Shown here piece by piece: positions 8,310-18,230 of a DNA stretch of 64,000 bases. The position numbers and the translations under genes are program-made. The notes below the pieces were generated by a model that saw only the letters and a list, made by a program, of their open reading frames with translations, ran no database searches and was not told where the DNA came from. Origin of the DNA: Acidomonas methanolica (GTDB lineage: Bacteria; Pseudomonadota; Alphaproteobacteria; Acetobacterales; Acetobacteraceae); contig NZ_SLZN01000009.1 in assembly GCF_004346035.1 (NCBI RefSeq), forward strand, positions 1 to 64,000, given 5' to 3'. Position 1 is the stretch's first letter, and every line of letters begins with the position of its first letter.

Positions 8310-8985
8310 TAAAAAGGGAACTCCGGTCGGCCACGGTACCGGACGGGCGAAGGCGGCCGCGCCTGCGCGCGGGGGCCGGATGCCTGCAGGCCGTGGCGAA
8401 ACTGCTGAGAGATGTGGGAAAATGGGGCGCGGGCCGGAGACCGATCGCATCGCCGGGCGACAAGACAGGGCGAAGCCCCGCTTCCTGATCAATCCCGTTG
8501 GCGCGAGTGGCGAAAGGCATGAAGTCCCCAAGGTCGAAAACAAGCGGGGCGACGATAACCGGGGCGGAAATCCGCTTTCCCGCGCCCTCGGTTAGGGCTT
8601 GGTGAAAGGCGGAATCCTGCCGGAGACACGGCACGACGTCGCGCGGAGGATCGTCAACGGGACGTCCCGCCCGGCGTCCTTCGCTCTTGCAGGAAATCGA
8701 CCGTCTGGGTCTCTCGTCCCTGTAGGATGACGGAAAAGCTCCTTCGGCGCAAGAGGAGATGTTCGGCAGTTGTTTTTCGGGGTTGAATGTCCAGCCTCGT
8801 CCGATCCTGCTTGTCTGAAATCGAGGGTTTCCAAAGGGCGAGCCCTTTGGCGGGTGCCGGGCAGCGCCCGGCGGCGTAGAATCGGTTTTCAAACCGGGAC
8901 AGACTGACCAGACCCGGTTCGCCACGTTATGGCCATGATGATGCCGGAAAACATGCGTCGGTACACCGATCGCGGAGGGTGGAGG
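8310..8985. other. 676-bp divergent gap between rne and the amidase gene
   Basis: No convincing gene is present; short open frames on both strands lack sensible starts or protein-like composition. The left part is the likely promoter and leader of rne (minus strand). The right part carries a double palindrome at 8831-8872 and the short leader of the amidase gene. Confidence 0.5.
8831..8872. repeat. Tandem pair of GC-rich palindromes
   Basis: CCAAAGGGC (8831-8839) pairs with GCCCTTTGG (8842-8850) over a 2-base loop, and GCCGGGC (8856-8862) pairs with GCCCGGC (8866-8872) over AGC. From memory, similar double hairpins occur often in intergenic gaps of acetic acid bacteria, so this is probably a copy of a dispersed element, but only this copy is seen in the window. 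Confidence 0.6.
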
Positions 8986-9837
8986 ATGGAGAGGCATGGC
9001 TTGGGACGCCGTCTGGCGCTCGGCGGTGGCCTGACTCTGCTGGCGGGGCGGTCCGTGGCGGCTTTCGCGCATCAGGCAAAGCATCATGCGGCTCATCAGC
9101 ATCCGGTCCTGCATAAACCGGCCGTGTTGCGGCAGGCTCCGCCGCCCAAACCGGTCGTGATGCTCGATCCCGGTCACGGCGGGAAAGACCCCGGCGCGAT
9201 CGGGATCAGCGGTACGTATGAGAAGCATATCGCGGAGGCCGCCGCCGCCGAGTTGCGCCAACAGCTCCTTGCGACTGGCCGCTATCAGGTCGTGCTGACG
9301 CGGGATACGGACCGTTTCATCCCGCTGGAAGGGCGTGTCGAACTCGCCCATCGCCATAAGGCGGGGCTTTTTATTTCCATGCATGCCGATGCGCTGCATG
9401 ATCCGGGGGTGCGGGGGGCGAGCGTCTACACGCTTTCATCCGGCGCCTCGGACGCGCAGACCGCCGCGCTGGCGCGGACCGAGAACAGCGCGGATCGTTT
9501 CGCGGGGCCAGCCTTCCACGGCGTTTCGCCGGAGGTGCAGCAGATTCTTGCCAGCCTCGTGACGGAAGAGACCCGGCGGGGGTCGGCCCATATGGCGTCC
9601 AGCGTGGTGGAATCGTTCCGTCCGAAGATCAGGTTGCTGACCAACCCGGCGCGGCATGCCGCCTTCGTGGTCCTGAAATCCGCCGATATTCCGTCCGTGC
9701 TGGTCGAGATGGGGTTCATGTCCAATCGCCTGGACGAAGCCGCGCTGGGAAAACGGGCGCATCGCGCGGAAATCACCCTGGCGATGCGGAGCGCGGTGGA
9801 CAGTTATTTCGCCGGCATGGCGACGGCGGCGGGATAG
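8986..9837 (+). CDS. N-acetylmuramoyl-L-alanine amidase (Amidase_3, AmiC type)
   Basis: A zinc enzyme that cuts the bond between MurNAc and the stem peptide during cell separation. The fold is clear: MLDPGHGGKDPGAIG with the first zinc His, the Glu of the TYEKHIAEA stretch, GLFISMHADALHD with a second His, and VLVEMGFMSN near the C-terminus with the catalytic Glu. I chose the ATG at 8986 because GGAGGG at 8974-8979 lies 6 bases before it and because it yields a twin-Arg-containing signal (GRRLALGGGLTLLAGRSVAAFA), possibly Tat-dependent; an ATG at 8929 would add 19 residues. It is divergent from rne, an order found in many alphaproteobacteria. Confidence 0.9.
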   Translation: MERHGLGRRLALGGGLTLLAGRSVAAFAHQAKHHAAHQHPVLHKPAVLRQAPPPKPVVMLDPGHGGKDPGAIGISGTYEKHIAEAAAAELRQQLLATGRYQVVLTRDTDRFIPLEGRVELAHRHKAGLFISMHADALHDPGVRGASVYTLSSGASDAQTAALARTENSADRFAGPAFHGVSPEVQQILASLVTEETRRGSAHMASSVVESFRPKIRLLTNPARHAAFVVLKSADIPSVLVEMGFMSNRLDEAALGKRAHRAEITLAMRSAVDSYFAGMATAAG

Positions 9838-9857
9838 GGACGTCAGAAAACGGCTTC

Positions 9858-10475
9858 TCAGTAGTGGTCCAGAATGCCGTCCATGCCCAGGAAACCGGGA
9901 AGGGCGATGACGCGGTTCAGCCATGCGCGGAGATGAGCGAAAGGCGCGAGGTTGATCCGCCCCTCATGCGCCATGGCGAGATAGGGGAAGAGCGCACAAT
10001 CGGCGATGGTCGGGCGCGAGGTGGCGAACCAGTCCCGCCCCTCCAGATGCCGGTCGAGTCGCGGCAGAAGATCGGCCGCGATGGCGTGCGCGGCCGCAAG
10101 ATCGCCGGGACCGCCGCGCTTGACGATCGCGCGGGCGCGGGCGGGACCGTGCCAGAGTTCGTTGGTCGAGATCGACAGCCACGCGGCGATATGCGCCTGG
10201 GATTCGGCCTCTTCCGGCCACCAGTGGGTGAGGTCGAATTTCCTGGCGAGATAGATCAGGATGGCCGGAGATTCCCAGATCGCGATGCTGGCGTCCCGCA
10301 GCACCGGAACGTGCTGGAAGGGATTGAGCGCGGCGAAAGCGGCTGTCTTCTGCTCGCCGGCCTCGGTGTTGACCGGGATGAGGGTGAGTTCGATGCCGGT
10401 CAGGGCGGCGAAGAGGCGAATCTTGTGACAATTGCCGGATGTGGCGCGATCATAGAGTTTCATGGTGAATTTCAT
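9858..10475 (-). CDS. Glutathione S-transferase family protein
   Basis: A 205-residue soluble protein with an N-terminal thioredoxin-like domain (MKLYDRATSGNCHKIRL, then NPFQHVPVLRD with the cis-Pro, then WESPAILIYLARKF) and an all-helical C-terminal domain (RPTIADCALFPYLAMA). These are the normal GST landmarks: the NP-x-x-VPVL loop and the ES motif bind glutathione. The substrate cannot be told. The start is either 10475 or the ATG at 10461-10463 (MKLYDRAT); the second matches related proteins better. It is convergent with the amidase gene, with only 20 bases between stops. Confidence 0.88.
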   Translation of the reverse strand: MKFTMKLYDRATSGNCHKIRLFAALTGIELTLIPVNTEAGEQKTAAFAALNPFQHVPVLRDASIAIWESPAILIYLARKFDLTHWWPEEAESQAHIAAWLSISTNELWHGPARARAIVKRGGPGDLAAAHAIAADLLPRLDRHLEGRDWFATSRPTIADCALFPYLAMAHEGRINLAPFAHLRAWLNRVIALPGFLGMDGILDHY

Positions 10476-10533
10476 CCTGAAAATCCTAGGTCGAGACTAG
10501 CAACGGAGCGCGGGCTGCGATAGAGTGTCGCCC

Positions 10534-10641
10534 ATGTTTGCCTCGCCCGCCCTTTCGCGTCTCATAGGTTGCGCTTTCGCGCGCCTCGACGCCTGCGCGG
10601 GTCTCTCGCTTCCGGGCGCGCTTCGACTTATCGGCCCCTGA
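10534..10641 (+). CDS. Possible leucine leader peptide ahead of leuA
   Basis: A 35-codon frame runs from ATG 10534 to TGA 10639-10641, inside the 252-bp gap before leuA. Seven of its 35 codons are Leu (CTT or CTC), four of them among the last 13 codons. The ribosome site before it is weak. Its stop codon lies inside CCCCTGA, which can pair with either of two downstream segments, as described in the next entry. Ribosome stalling at Leu codons could therefore change the RNA fold. The idea rests on layout only; leader-peptide control of leuA is known in other proteobacteria. Confidence 0.35.
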   Translation: MFASPALSRLIGCAFARLDACAGLSLPGALRLIGP

Positions 10642-10709
10642 GCGCGATCAGGGCGGCCTGCGGGCCGCTGCGTTCAGGGGACTATGGATTTCAGGCATTC
10701 ATTCCATAG
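10635..10709 (+). promoter_or_regulatory. Candidate attenuator-like leader RNA of leuA
   Basis: CCCCTGA (10635-10641) can pair with TCAGGG at 10648-10653 or with TCAGGGG at 10674-10680. A perfect GCGGCC/GGCCGC hairpin (10653-10658 and 10663-10668) lies between these, overlapping the first partner by one base. A further inverted repeat, CTATGGA/TCCATAG (10682-10688 and 10703-10709), comes just before leuA. No U-run follows, so control of translation or Rho access is more likely than intrinsic termination. Confidence 0.4.
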
Positions 10710-10727
10710 CGAAAGCACGTCTTCAAC

Positions 10728-12299
10728 ATGAGCATCGACCATCCTTCCTTCGGGCGCATCTCCGAAGATCGCGTCATTATTTTTGACACCACGTTGCGTG
10801 ACGGCGAGCAGTCGCCCGGCTTTTCCATGAATCTGGACGAGAAGCTGCGCATGGCGCGCGCGCTGGAAGCGCTCGGCGTGGATATCATCGAGGCGGGCTT
10901 TCCCGTCGCCTCGCCCGGCGATTTCGAAAGTGTGAAGCGGATCGCCGAGACGGTGTCCGATGTCGTGGTCTGCGGCCTGGCCCGCAGCGGCGGCAGGAAG
11001 GACATCGAGGCGGCCGGCGAGGCCATCGCCCCGGCGCGGCGGCGGCGCATCCATAATTTCATCTCCACCTCGCCGCTCCATATGAAATACAAGCTGCGCA
11101 TGGAGCCGGAGACTGTTCTGGAGCTGATCGCCTCCGGCAATCAGGCGGCGCGGCGCTATACGGACGATGTGGAATGGTCGGCCGAGGATGGGTCGCGGAC
11201 CGAGCCCGACTTCCTCTGCCGCTGCGTGGAAGCCGCGATCCGGAACGGCGCCACGACCATCAACATACCCGATACGGTCGGCTATGCGACGCCGGAGGAG
11301 ATGCGCGCCATCTTCGTCATGCTGCGCGAGCGGGTGCCGGGGGCGGAGAAGGTGATCTTCTCGGCGCATAATCACAACGATCTGGGATTGGCCGTGGCCA
11401 ATACGCTGGCCTCCGTCGAGGGCGGCGCGCGGCAGATCGAATGCACGGTCAACGGCATCGGCGAACGGGCGGGGAATGCGGCGCTGGAGGAGATCGTCAT
11501 GGCGATCCGCACCCGGCGCGACCGCTATCCCTTCGATGACGGGATCGACACGCCGAAGCTGCTGGGCGTGTCGCGGATGCTGGCGATGATCACCGGCTTC
11601 GACGTGCAGCCGAACAAGGCGATCGTCGGGCGGAACGCCTTCGCGCATGAGAGCGGCATTCATCAGGACGGTGTGCTGAAGAACGCGCTGACCTACGAGA
11701 TCATGACGCCGGAATCGGTGGGATGGACGAAGTCGTCGCTGGTGCTGGGCAAGCATTCCGGCCGCGCGGCGTTCCGCGACAAGCTCGCGGCGATGGGATA
11801 CGCGCTGGAGGAGTCCGTCGTCCAGCAGGCGTTCGAGCGGTTCAAGGTGCTGGCCGATCACAAGAAGACGGTGTTCGATGACGATATCCGCGCACTGGTG
11901 GATGACGAGTCGCGCGACCACGAGCGGGTTCGCTTCGTCTCGCTGGATCTGATCGCGGGGTCGAAGCGTCCTGCCGAGGCGACGTTGGAACTGGCGGTGG
12001 ACGGCGTCACGCGCGCGGCCACGGTCGAGGGGAACGGGCCTGTGGATGCGGCGTTCCGCGCCATTCAGGCAGTCTTCCCGCATGAGGCGACCCTGGCGCT
12101 ATTCACGATCGGGGCGGTGACGGAAGGAACGGACGCGCAGGCGCGCACGACGGTCCGTCTGGAGGAAGGCGGGAAGCTGGTGGACGGGCAGGGAGCGGAT
12201 GCGGACACGGTGGTCTCGGCGGTGCGTGCCTATGTCCATGCGCTGAACAAGCTGCTGGTCAAGCGTGTCCGCTCGGAGCCGGAAGCGCTGATCGCGTAA
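10728..12299 (+). CDS. leuA: 2-isopropylmalate synthase
   Basis: Catalyses the first committed step of leucine synthesis: acetyl-CoA plus 2-ketoisovalerate to 2-isopropylmalate. The 523-residue protein shows the TIM-barrel signature [17 protein letters not shown], the metal-binding HNHNDLG, and [18 protein letters not shown]. The C-terminal third (about 390-520) is the LeuA allosteric dimer domain that binds leucine as feedback inhibitor. Length matches the long, regulated form. The ATG at 10728 gives [28 protein letters not shown]; no strong ribosome site is visible, only GAAAG about 9 bases upstream. The upstream leader region suggests leucine-responsive control. Confidence 0.95.
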   Translation: MSIDHPSFGRISEDRVIIFDTTLRDGEQSPGFSMNLDEKLRMARALEALGVDIIEAGFPVASPGDFESVKRIAETVSDVVVCGLARSGGRKDIEAAGEAIAPARRRRIHNFISTSPLHMKYKLRMEPETVLELIASGNQAARRYTDDVEWSAEDGSRTEPDFLCRCVEAAIRNGATTINIPDTVGYATPEEMRAIFVMLRERVPGAEKVIFSAHNHNDLGLAVANTLASVEGGARQIECTVNGIGERAGNAALEEIVMAIRTRRDRYPFDDGIDTPKLLGVSRMLAMITGFDVQPNKAIVGRNAFAHESGIHQDGVLKNALTYEIMTPESVGWTKSSLVLGKHSGRAAFRDKLAAMGYALEESVVQQAFERFKVLADHKKTVFDDDIRALVDDESRDHERVRFVSLDLIAGSKRPAEATLELAVDGVTRAATVEGNGPVDAAFRAIQAVFPHEATLALFTIGAVTEGTDAQARTTVRLEEGGKLVDGQGADADTVVSAVRAYVHALNKLLVKRVRSEPEALIA

Positions 12300-12314
12300 G
12301 GGCGTCCGCTTCGT

Positions 12315-12340
12315 CCCGAGGAGAGGCCGTTCTCCTCGGG
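12315..12340. terminator. Hairpin terminator after leuA
   Basis: CCCGAGGAGA (12315-12324) and TCTCCTCGGG (12331-12340) form a perfect 10-bp stem with a 6-base loop, 16 bases after the leuA stop and before the convergent lipoprotein gene. It is followed by ATTCCTCC rather than a clean T-run. Confidence 0.6.
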
Positions 12341-12349
12341 ATTCCTCCC

Positions 12350-12808
12350 TCAATAGCCGTAATTGCCCGGCGGCGGCGGGGCGGGCTGGCAATTATAGCC
12401 CGGCTGGCACCCTTGCTGATAGCCGGGCCGCTGCTGATAGGTGGGCTGGGGATAGCCGTTGTTGTATCCGCCGTTCGGGGCGGGCGGGCGGCCATTTCCA
12501 TAATAGGCATTGCCGTTCGGATAGGGCGCGTTGCCGCTCGAGTAATAGCCGCCGCGGGCTGGCGTCGTGACCGCGCCGGTCGCCGCGCCGAGCACGCCGC
12601 CCGCGAGCGCGCCGATCGCCGCACCTCTGCCGCCGCCCGCGAGGGCGCCGATGGCCGCGCCCGTGCCGCCGCCGATCAGCGCGCCGGAGCCCGCGCGCGC
12701 GGTGGGGCTGTAGGCGCTGCCGCATCCGCTGAGTGTGAGCGCCGCCACGCCCAGCAAGGCCGGTGCGGTGAGGGAGAGGGTGTGTCTGAGAGAAGTGGAG
12801 GTGGTCAT
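12350..12808 (-). CDS. Glycine-zipper lipoprotein, 152 aa
   Basis: The N-terminus is a lipoprotein signal ending LTLSGC (Cys 29). Residues 39-80 form a glycine-zipper segment of repeated small residues (ALIGGGTGAAIGALAGG), which usually spans or packs into membranes. The rest is Gly/Asn/Tyr/Pro/Gln-rich and probably disordered. It was probably duplicated with the next gene upstream (12940-13203), whose signal and zipper are nearly the same. Proteins of this kind sit in the outer membrane of many proteobacteria, with no agreed function. The ATG at 12806-12808 is the only start that gives the complete signal. Confidence 0.8.
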   Translation of the reverse strand: MTTSTSLRHTLSLTAPALLGVAALTLSGCGSAYSPTARAGSGALIGGGTGAAIGALAGGGRGAAIGALAGGVLGAATGAVTTPARGGYYSSGNAPYPNGNAYYGNGRPPAPNGGYNNGYPQPTYQQRPGYQQGCQPGYNCQPAPPPPGNYGY

Positions 12809-12823
12809 GTTCGTGTTATCCGC

Positions 12824-12847
12824 CAGGGTCTGATCGCTTCAGGCTGA
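12824..12847. repeat. Dispersed palindrome, copy 2 (half site)
   Basis: The 19 bases CAGGGTCTGATCGCTTCAG at 12824-12842 are identical to the left arm of the 41-bp palindrome at 5484-5524. Here the second arm is lost and replaced by GGCTGACTCAGCC, itself a short palindrome. It lies 16 bases upstream of the glycine-zipper gene start (12808). Confidence 0.7.
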
Positions 12848-12872
12848 CTCAGCCCCTCAAACAATAACTTGA

Positions 12873-12909
12873 AGTCTTTCCGGCGAACACTGGTTCGGCC
12901 GGAAAGACT
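12873..12909. terminator. 12-bp hairpin between the two glycine-zipper genes
   Basis: AGTCTTTCCGGC (12873-12884) and GCCGGAAAGACT (12898-12909) pair perfectly around a 13-base loop. The core CTTTCCGGC/GCCGGAAAG recurs at 58519-58552 after dps. It lies just past the end of the upstream zipper gene and may end its transcript. Confidence 0.6.
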
Positions 12910-12939
12910 CGCGCGGAGCGCCTCAATAATCGCGGAGGC

Positions 12940-13203
12940 TCAATAACCGCGCGGGCGGTTGGGCGTCGTGGCGGCGCCGCCGGCCGCGCCGATCGCGCCG
13001 CCCGCGAGGCCGCCGATCAGCGCGCCCCTGCCGCCGCCCGCGAGGGCGCCGATGGCCGCGCCCGTGCCGCCGCCGATCAGTGCGCCGGAGCCCGCGCGCG
13101 CGCCGGGATCATAGGGGTTGCCGCAGCCGGCCAGGGCAAGCAGGCCGATCCCGCCGGCCGCGAGGGCCATGGGGCGCAGCACGGGGACGGAAATGCTCTT
13201 CAT
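12940..13203 (-). CDS. Glycine-zipper lipoprotein, 87 aa (paralogue)
   Basis: A short lipoprotein starting at the ATG at 13201-13203 with signal MKSISVPVLRPMALAAGGIG and lipobox LALAGC. The mature part has the segment ARAGSGALIGGGTGAAIGAL, shared residue for residue with the neighbouring 152-aa protein, followed by more zipper repeats and a short tail ending RPRGY. The shared stretch implies a tandem duplication, after which the downstream copy gained a Tyr/Gln-rich tail. An upstream in-frame start (13287) would bury the signal and is rejected. Function unknown. Confidence 0.8.
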   Translation of the reverse strand: MKSISVPVLRPMALAAGGIGLLALAGCGNPYDPGARAGSGALIGGGTGAAIGALAGGGRGALIGGLAGGAIGAAGGAATTPNRPRGY

Positions 13204-14621
<1,418 letters not shown>

Positions 14622-14655
14622 ACCGTCGCGACGCGAGCGGGAGGCTCGGCCGGAG

Positions 14656-15579
14656 ATGCTGTCGATCCAGGCGCGTCAGGCGCTCGCCAAGCTGTTTCTG
14701 CCGTTCTTCTTTCTGCTTGCCAGCGCGTTTCTCGTCCTCGGCGTGGCGCGCCGTCCGCTTGTCGATCATGTGCGTCTGGAGATCGAGGACGTGCTGGCGC
14801 CGGCCTATGCGCTGATGGCCCAGCCGGGCGAGAAGCTGCGTCACGTCTGGGATGATGTGCGGGCATTCGCCCGGTTAGGCTCTGAGAACGTGCGCCTGCG
14901 GCAGGAGAACGAGAAGCTGCGGCGCTGGTATGACGTGGCCGTAGCGCTCGCGAACGAGAACGCGCAACTCAAGGCGAATCTGCACTGGATTCCGGAGAAT
15001 GCGCCGCGCTTCGTGAGCGGCCACACGATCCGGGACGCGGGAGGGTTATATGGGCGCGCGATCCTGCTGGCGGCGGGAGCGGGGCAGGATATCCATGTGG
15101 GTGATGTGGCGCTGGACGCGAAGGGGCTGATCGGACGGGTGACGGAGGTCGGCTCGCGGACATCGCGCATCCTGCTCGTCACGGATCAGGCGAGCCGCCT
15201 TCCGGTCATGCTGGAATCGTCGCACGGCACGGCGATCATGGCCGGGGACGGCAGCGCGACGCCGCGCCTGTTGTTCTATGCGCAGAACAATCACCCTCTG
15301 GAAGGTGAGCGCGTCTTCACCAGCGAGCAGTTGCCTCCCGCGGGAGAAGCCGCCGATGAATTTTCCGGCCTGCCCGGCGGTCTGCCGGTGGGCGTGGTGC
15401 ATTACGTGCGGGCGGGCGAGCCGGTCGTGGTGCCTGACGGAGACGTGGAGCATCCGGATATCGTGAGGGTGTTCGATTACGGGCATACCAGCACGCAGGG
15501 GCCGGAAGCGCCGGGACGGATGAAACGTGCGCCGGCCGCCGGAGCACCGTTCCCTCTCGTTCCCGGGCGGCCGGGATAG
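14656..15579 (+). CDS. mreC: MreC, rod-shape-determining scaffold
   Basis: MreC is a bitopic periplasmic protein that joins MreB/MreD to PBP2 and activates wall elongation. The 307-residue product has one membrane helix (about residues 14-31), a coiled coil (LGSENVRLRQENEKLRRW and following) and the beta-barrel domain with GLIGRVTEVGSRTSRILLVTD and RLPVMLESS. GGGAGG lies 11 bases before the ATG. The C-terminal tail after the barrel is Pro/Arg-rich and unstructured. Its TAG ends exactly one base before the mreD start, so the two are coupled. Confidence 0.94.
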   Translation: MLSIQARQALAKLFLPFFFLLASAFLVLGVARRPLVDHVRLEIEDVLAPAYALMAQPGEKLRHVWDDVRAFARLGSENVRLRQENEKLRRWYDVAVALANENAQLKANLHWIPENAPRFVSGHTIRDAGGLYGRAILLAAGAGQDIHVGDVALDAKGLIGRVTEVGSRTSRILLVTDQASRLPVMLESSHGTAIMAGDGSATPRLLFYAQNNHPLEGERVFTSEQLPPAGEAADEFSGLPGGLPVGVVHYVRAGEPVVVPDGDVEHPDIVRVFDYGHTSTQGPEAPGRMKRAPAAGAPFPLVPGRPG

Positions 15580-16158
15580 ATGAGGACGGGAATGCGACTC
15601 GATCTGCCTCCACCGTCGAGCCAGCCGGGAATCGAGCCGCGCGCAAGCCTGCGGCGGCGACTCGATGTGGCGCTGCGGCTGGCTCTGCCATGGGTCTCGC
15701 TCCTCGTCTGCGTCTTTCTGCTCTCCGCGTTTTCCAGCCTGCCGGGGGAATCGGCGCTTCTGTTCGGAATCTGTCTGGGCAGCGTCTATTTCTGGTCCGC
15801 GCATCTGCCGGAATCCATGCCGTCCTGGGCGGTTTTTCTCGTGGGACTCGAGGCCGATCTCATCAGCTTCGGGCCGCCAGGGACGATTCTGATCGCGCTT
15901 CTGGTGGTTCACGGCGTGGCGCACACCTGGCGATATGGTCTGAGCCGAATTAATTTTTTGCCCGGCTGGGGCCTGTTCGCGGCGCTCTGTATTATTCTCT
16001 CATTATTTCAATGGGTTGTGGCCTGCGTCGGCGCGCTGCGATTTATTCCGCCAATGAGTGCCCTCTTTCAGGCGGGGCTGAGTATCGGTATCTATCCCAC
16101 ATTGAGCGCCCTGTTCGTGAGGGTGCACCGTGCGATCGTCAATCCGGACCGAGCCTGA
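15580..16158 (+). CDS. mreD: MreD, rod-shape-determining membrane protein
   Basis: A 192-residue multi-pass inner-membrane protein in the invariant position between mreC and the PBP2 gene. Four to five hydrophobic stretches are visible (from about residues 38, 60, 80, 100 and 130). The segments FGPPGTILIALLVVHG and GLSIGIYPTLSALF fit MreD, which is poorly conserved. The N-terminal 30 residues are cytosolic and Pro/Arg-rich. Identification relies mostly on position and topology. The ATG follows the mreC stop directly. Confidence 0.85.
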   Translation: MRTGMRLDLPPPSSQPGIEPRASLRRRLDVALRLALPWVSLLVCVFLLSAFSSLPGESALLFGICLGSVYFWSAHLPESMPSWAVFLVGLEADLISFGPPGTILIALLVVHGVAHTWRYGLSRINFLPGWGLFAALCIILSLFQWVVACVGALRFIPPMSALFQAGLSIGIYPTLSALFVRVHRAIVNPDRA

Positions 16159-16267
16159 AGGTCAGTATCTTGCTCTTGAGCATCCGCCATGAAACGGTTT
16201 GCCTGCCCGGTCATGTCCCGCATGGGGGGCGGGAATCGCGTGAGTTCGCCATTGCGTGCCCCGCTTC

Positions 16268-18184
16268 ATGAAGCTGCCTTTTCCCAGGAAGCCGCGACCG
16301 CTTCAGCGGCTGATGCCGCGCAAGGACGTCGTCGTGCCGACTCGCGGGGTTTTCACCCGCCGCGCGCTTTTTGTCCTTGCGGCCCAGGCCGGGGTGCTCG
16401 GTCTGCTGGGGCGGCGGCTGTATGATCTGCAGGTCGTCGATGGCGGCCATCTCAAGGCGCTCGCGGAGCGCAACCGCGTCAGCAGGCGGATGCTGGCGCC
16501 CCCGCGCGGGATCATCACCGACCGCTTCGGCGTGCAACTCGCGGAAAACAAGGTCAACTGGCGCGCCCTGCTCCTGCCGGAAGAGACGACCGACCCGGCC
16601 GCCGTCATCAGGAAATTCGGGCAGATCATCCCGCTGGACGAGCGTGATCAGGCACGAATCGAGCGGGACATGCGGCATGTCCGGAAATTCGTGCCGGTCG
16701 CGCTCAAGGATTTCCTGAGCTGGGACGATATGGCGCGGATCGAGCTGAATGCGCCGGGCCTGCCGGGTGTGTTCGTCGATGTCGGGTCCACGCGCGCCTA
16801 TCCGCTCGGGCCGCAGCTTGCGCATGTCGTGGGGTATGTCGCGCCGCCGAACGAGAAGGATCTCGCGGCCTCGGCCATGATGGCGCTGCCGGGGATGCGC
16901 GCCGGGCGGGCGGGGATCGAGCAGACGCAGGATGCGTTGCTGCGCGGGGAGCCGGGTTCGGTCGAGATGGAGGTCAACTCGCGGGGCCGCGTGCTGGGCG
17001 AGATCAACCGCCAGGAGGGGCGGCAGGGCGACGAGTTGTCCCTGACCATCGATGCCGGGCTTCAGCAGATGGTGCTGGGCCGCATCGCGGACCAGGCGGC
17101 GAGCGCCGTGGTGATGGATTGCCGCAATGGCGAGGTGCTCGCCATGGTCAGCACGCCGTCCTTCGATCCGACACTGTTCGATTCCGGTGTCAGCCGCGAG
17201 CAATGGACGGAATGGGCGAATGACGTCCGCACGCCGCTCATCAACAAGGCCGTGGCGGGCGTTTACCCGCCGGGTTCGACGTTCAAACCGGCCGTGGCGC
17301 TGGCGGGACTCAAATCCGGCATGGTCACGCCGGAGGATCGGTTCAACTGTCCCGGTTATTACGACATGGGCGGCGTTCGGTTCCATTGCTGGTCGAAATA
17401 CGGGCATGGCAACCTCACCATGCGCCAGGCGCTGAAATATTCCTGCGACGTGTATTTCTATCAGCTCGCGCGCAAGATCGGCATGGACCCGATCAAGGCG
17501 ATGGGGAACGGTTTCGGTCTCGGTACGAAGCTGGACATCGAGCTGACCCATGTGCGCTCGGGCGTCATTCCCACGCCGGAATGGCGGCGCACGCACGGGC
17601 ATCACTGGAACGGCGGCGACACGGTGAATGCCGGGATCGGCCAGGGATTCGTTCAGGTGACGCCGCTGGAACTCGCGACCTACGTGTCCCGCATCGCATC
17701 GGGCCGGAATGTCGAGCCGCATCTCGTGCGGCGGGTGAATGACAGGTTCTCGGACCAGACCGATGTGACGGCCGCGCCCGCGCTTGAGATCGAGCCGGCG
17801 CATCTGGACGTGATCCGGGGCGGGATGTTCGATGTCGTCAACGCGCCGCACGGCACGGCTCCGAAGGCGCGGCTGGACATTCCGGGCGTGCAGATGGCGG
17901 GCAAGACCGGCTCGGCGCAGGTGCGGCACATCTCGCGCGCGCTGCGCGAGAGCGGGCATTTCAATTCCATGTCGCTTCCCTGGGAGGAACGGCCTCACGC
18001 GCTGTTCATCTGTTTCGCGCCGTTCGACGCGCCGCGCTACGCGCTCGCCGTGGTGATCGAGCACGGCAATGCGGGCGCGGACGCGGCGGCTCCGCTGGCG
18101 CGCGACATCATGACGGACACGCTCAACCGCGATCCGGTCAATCATCTGCACGATCCCGGCCAGACGGTCGCAGAAAACTTCTAG
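16268..18184 (+). CDS. mrdA: Penicillin-binding protein 2, elongasome transpeptidase
   Basis: PBP2 is the D,D-transpeptidase of lateral wall growth and partners RodA. After a short basic cytosolic tail comes a membrane helix (ALFVLAAQAGVLGLLGRRLYDLQV), the pedestal domain, then the transpeptidase with S-x-x-K as STFK (Ser 337), S-x-N as SCD, and K-T-G as GKTGSAQV. The SCD variant at the second motif is usual for PBP2. Length (638 aa) is normal. The ATG at 16268 is preferred over the in-frame GTG at 16256; neither has a strong ribosome site. Fourth gene of the mre/mrd operon. Confidence 0.95.
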   Translation: MKLPFPRKPRPLQRLMPRKDVVVPTRGVFTRRALFVLAAQAGVLGLLGRRLYDLQVVDGGHLKALAERNRVSRRMLAPPRGIITDRFGVQLAENKVNWRALLLPEETTDPAAVIRKFGQIIPLDERDQARIERDMRHVRKFVPVALKDFLSWDDMARIELNAPGLPGVFVDVGSTRAYPLGPQLAHVVGYVAPPNEKDLAASAMMALPGMRAGRAGIEQTQDALLRGEPGSVEMEVNSRGRVLGEINRQEGRQGDELSLTIDAGLQQMVLGRIADQAASAVVMDCRNGEVLAMVSTPSFDPTLFDSGVSREQWTEWANDVRTPLINKAVAGVYPPGSTFKPAVALAGLKSGMVTPEDRFNCPGYYDMGGVRFHCWSKYGHGNLTMRQALKYSCDVYFYQLARKIGMDPIKAMGNGFGLGTKLDIELTHVRSGVIPTPEWRRTHGHHWNGGDTVNAGIGQGFVQVTPLELATYVSRIASGRNVEPHLVRRVNDRFSDQTDVTAAPALEIEPAHLDVIRGGMFDVVNAPHGTAPKARLDIPGVQMAGKTGSAQVRHISRALRESGHFNSMSLPWEERPHALFICFAPFDAPRYALAVVIEHGNAGADAAAPLARDIMTDTLNRDPVNHLHDPGQTVAENF

Positions 18185-18230
18185 CCCGAAATTTCTGGCG
18201 TCAGAATTCCTTACGGGAGTATCGGGAGGC

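Noticed and set aside
8592-8834. 80-codon minus-strand frame in the rne-amidase gap
   Set aside because: No ribosome site, odd composition, and it runs into the palindrome pair; probably chance.
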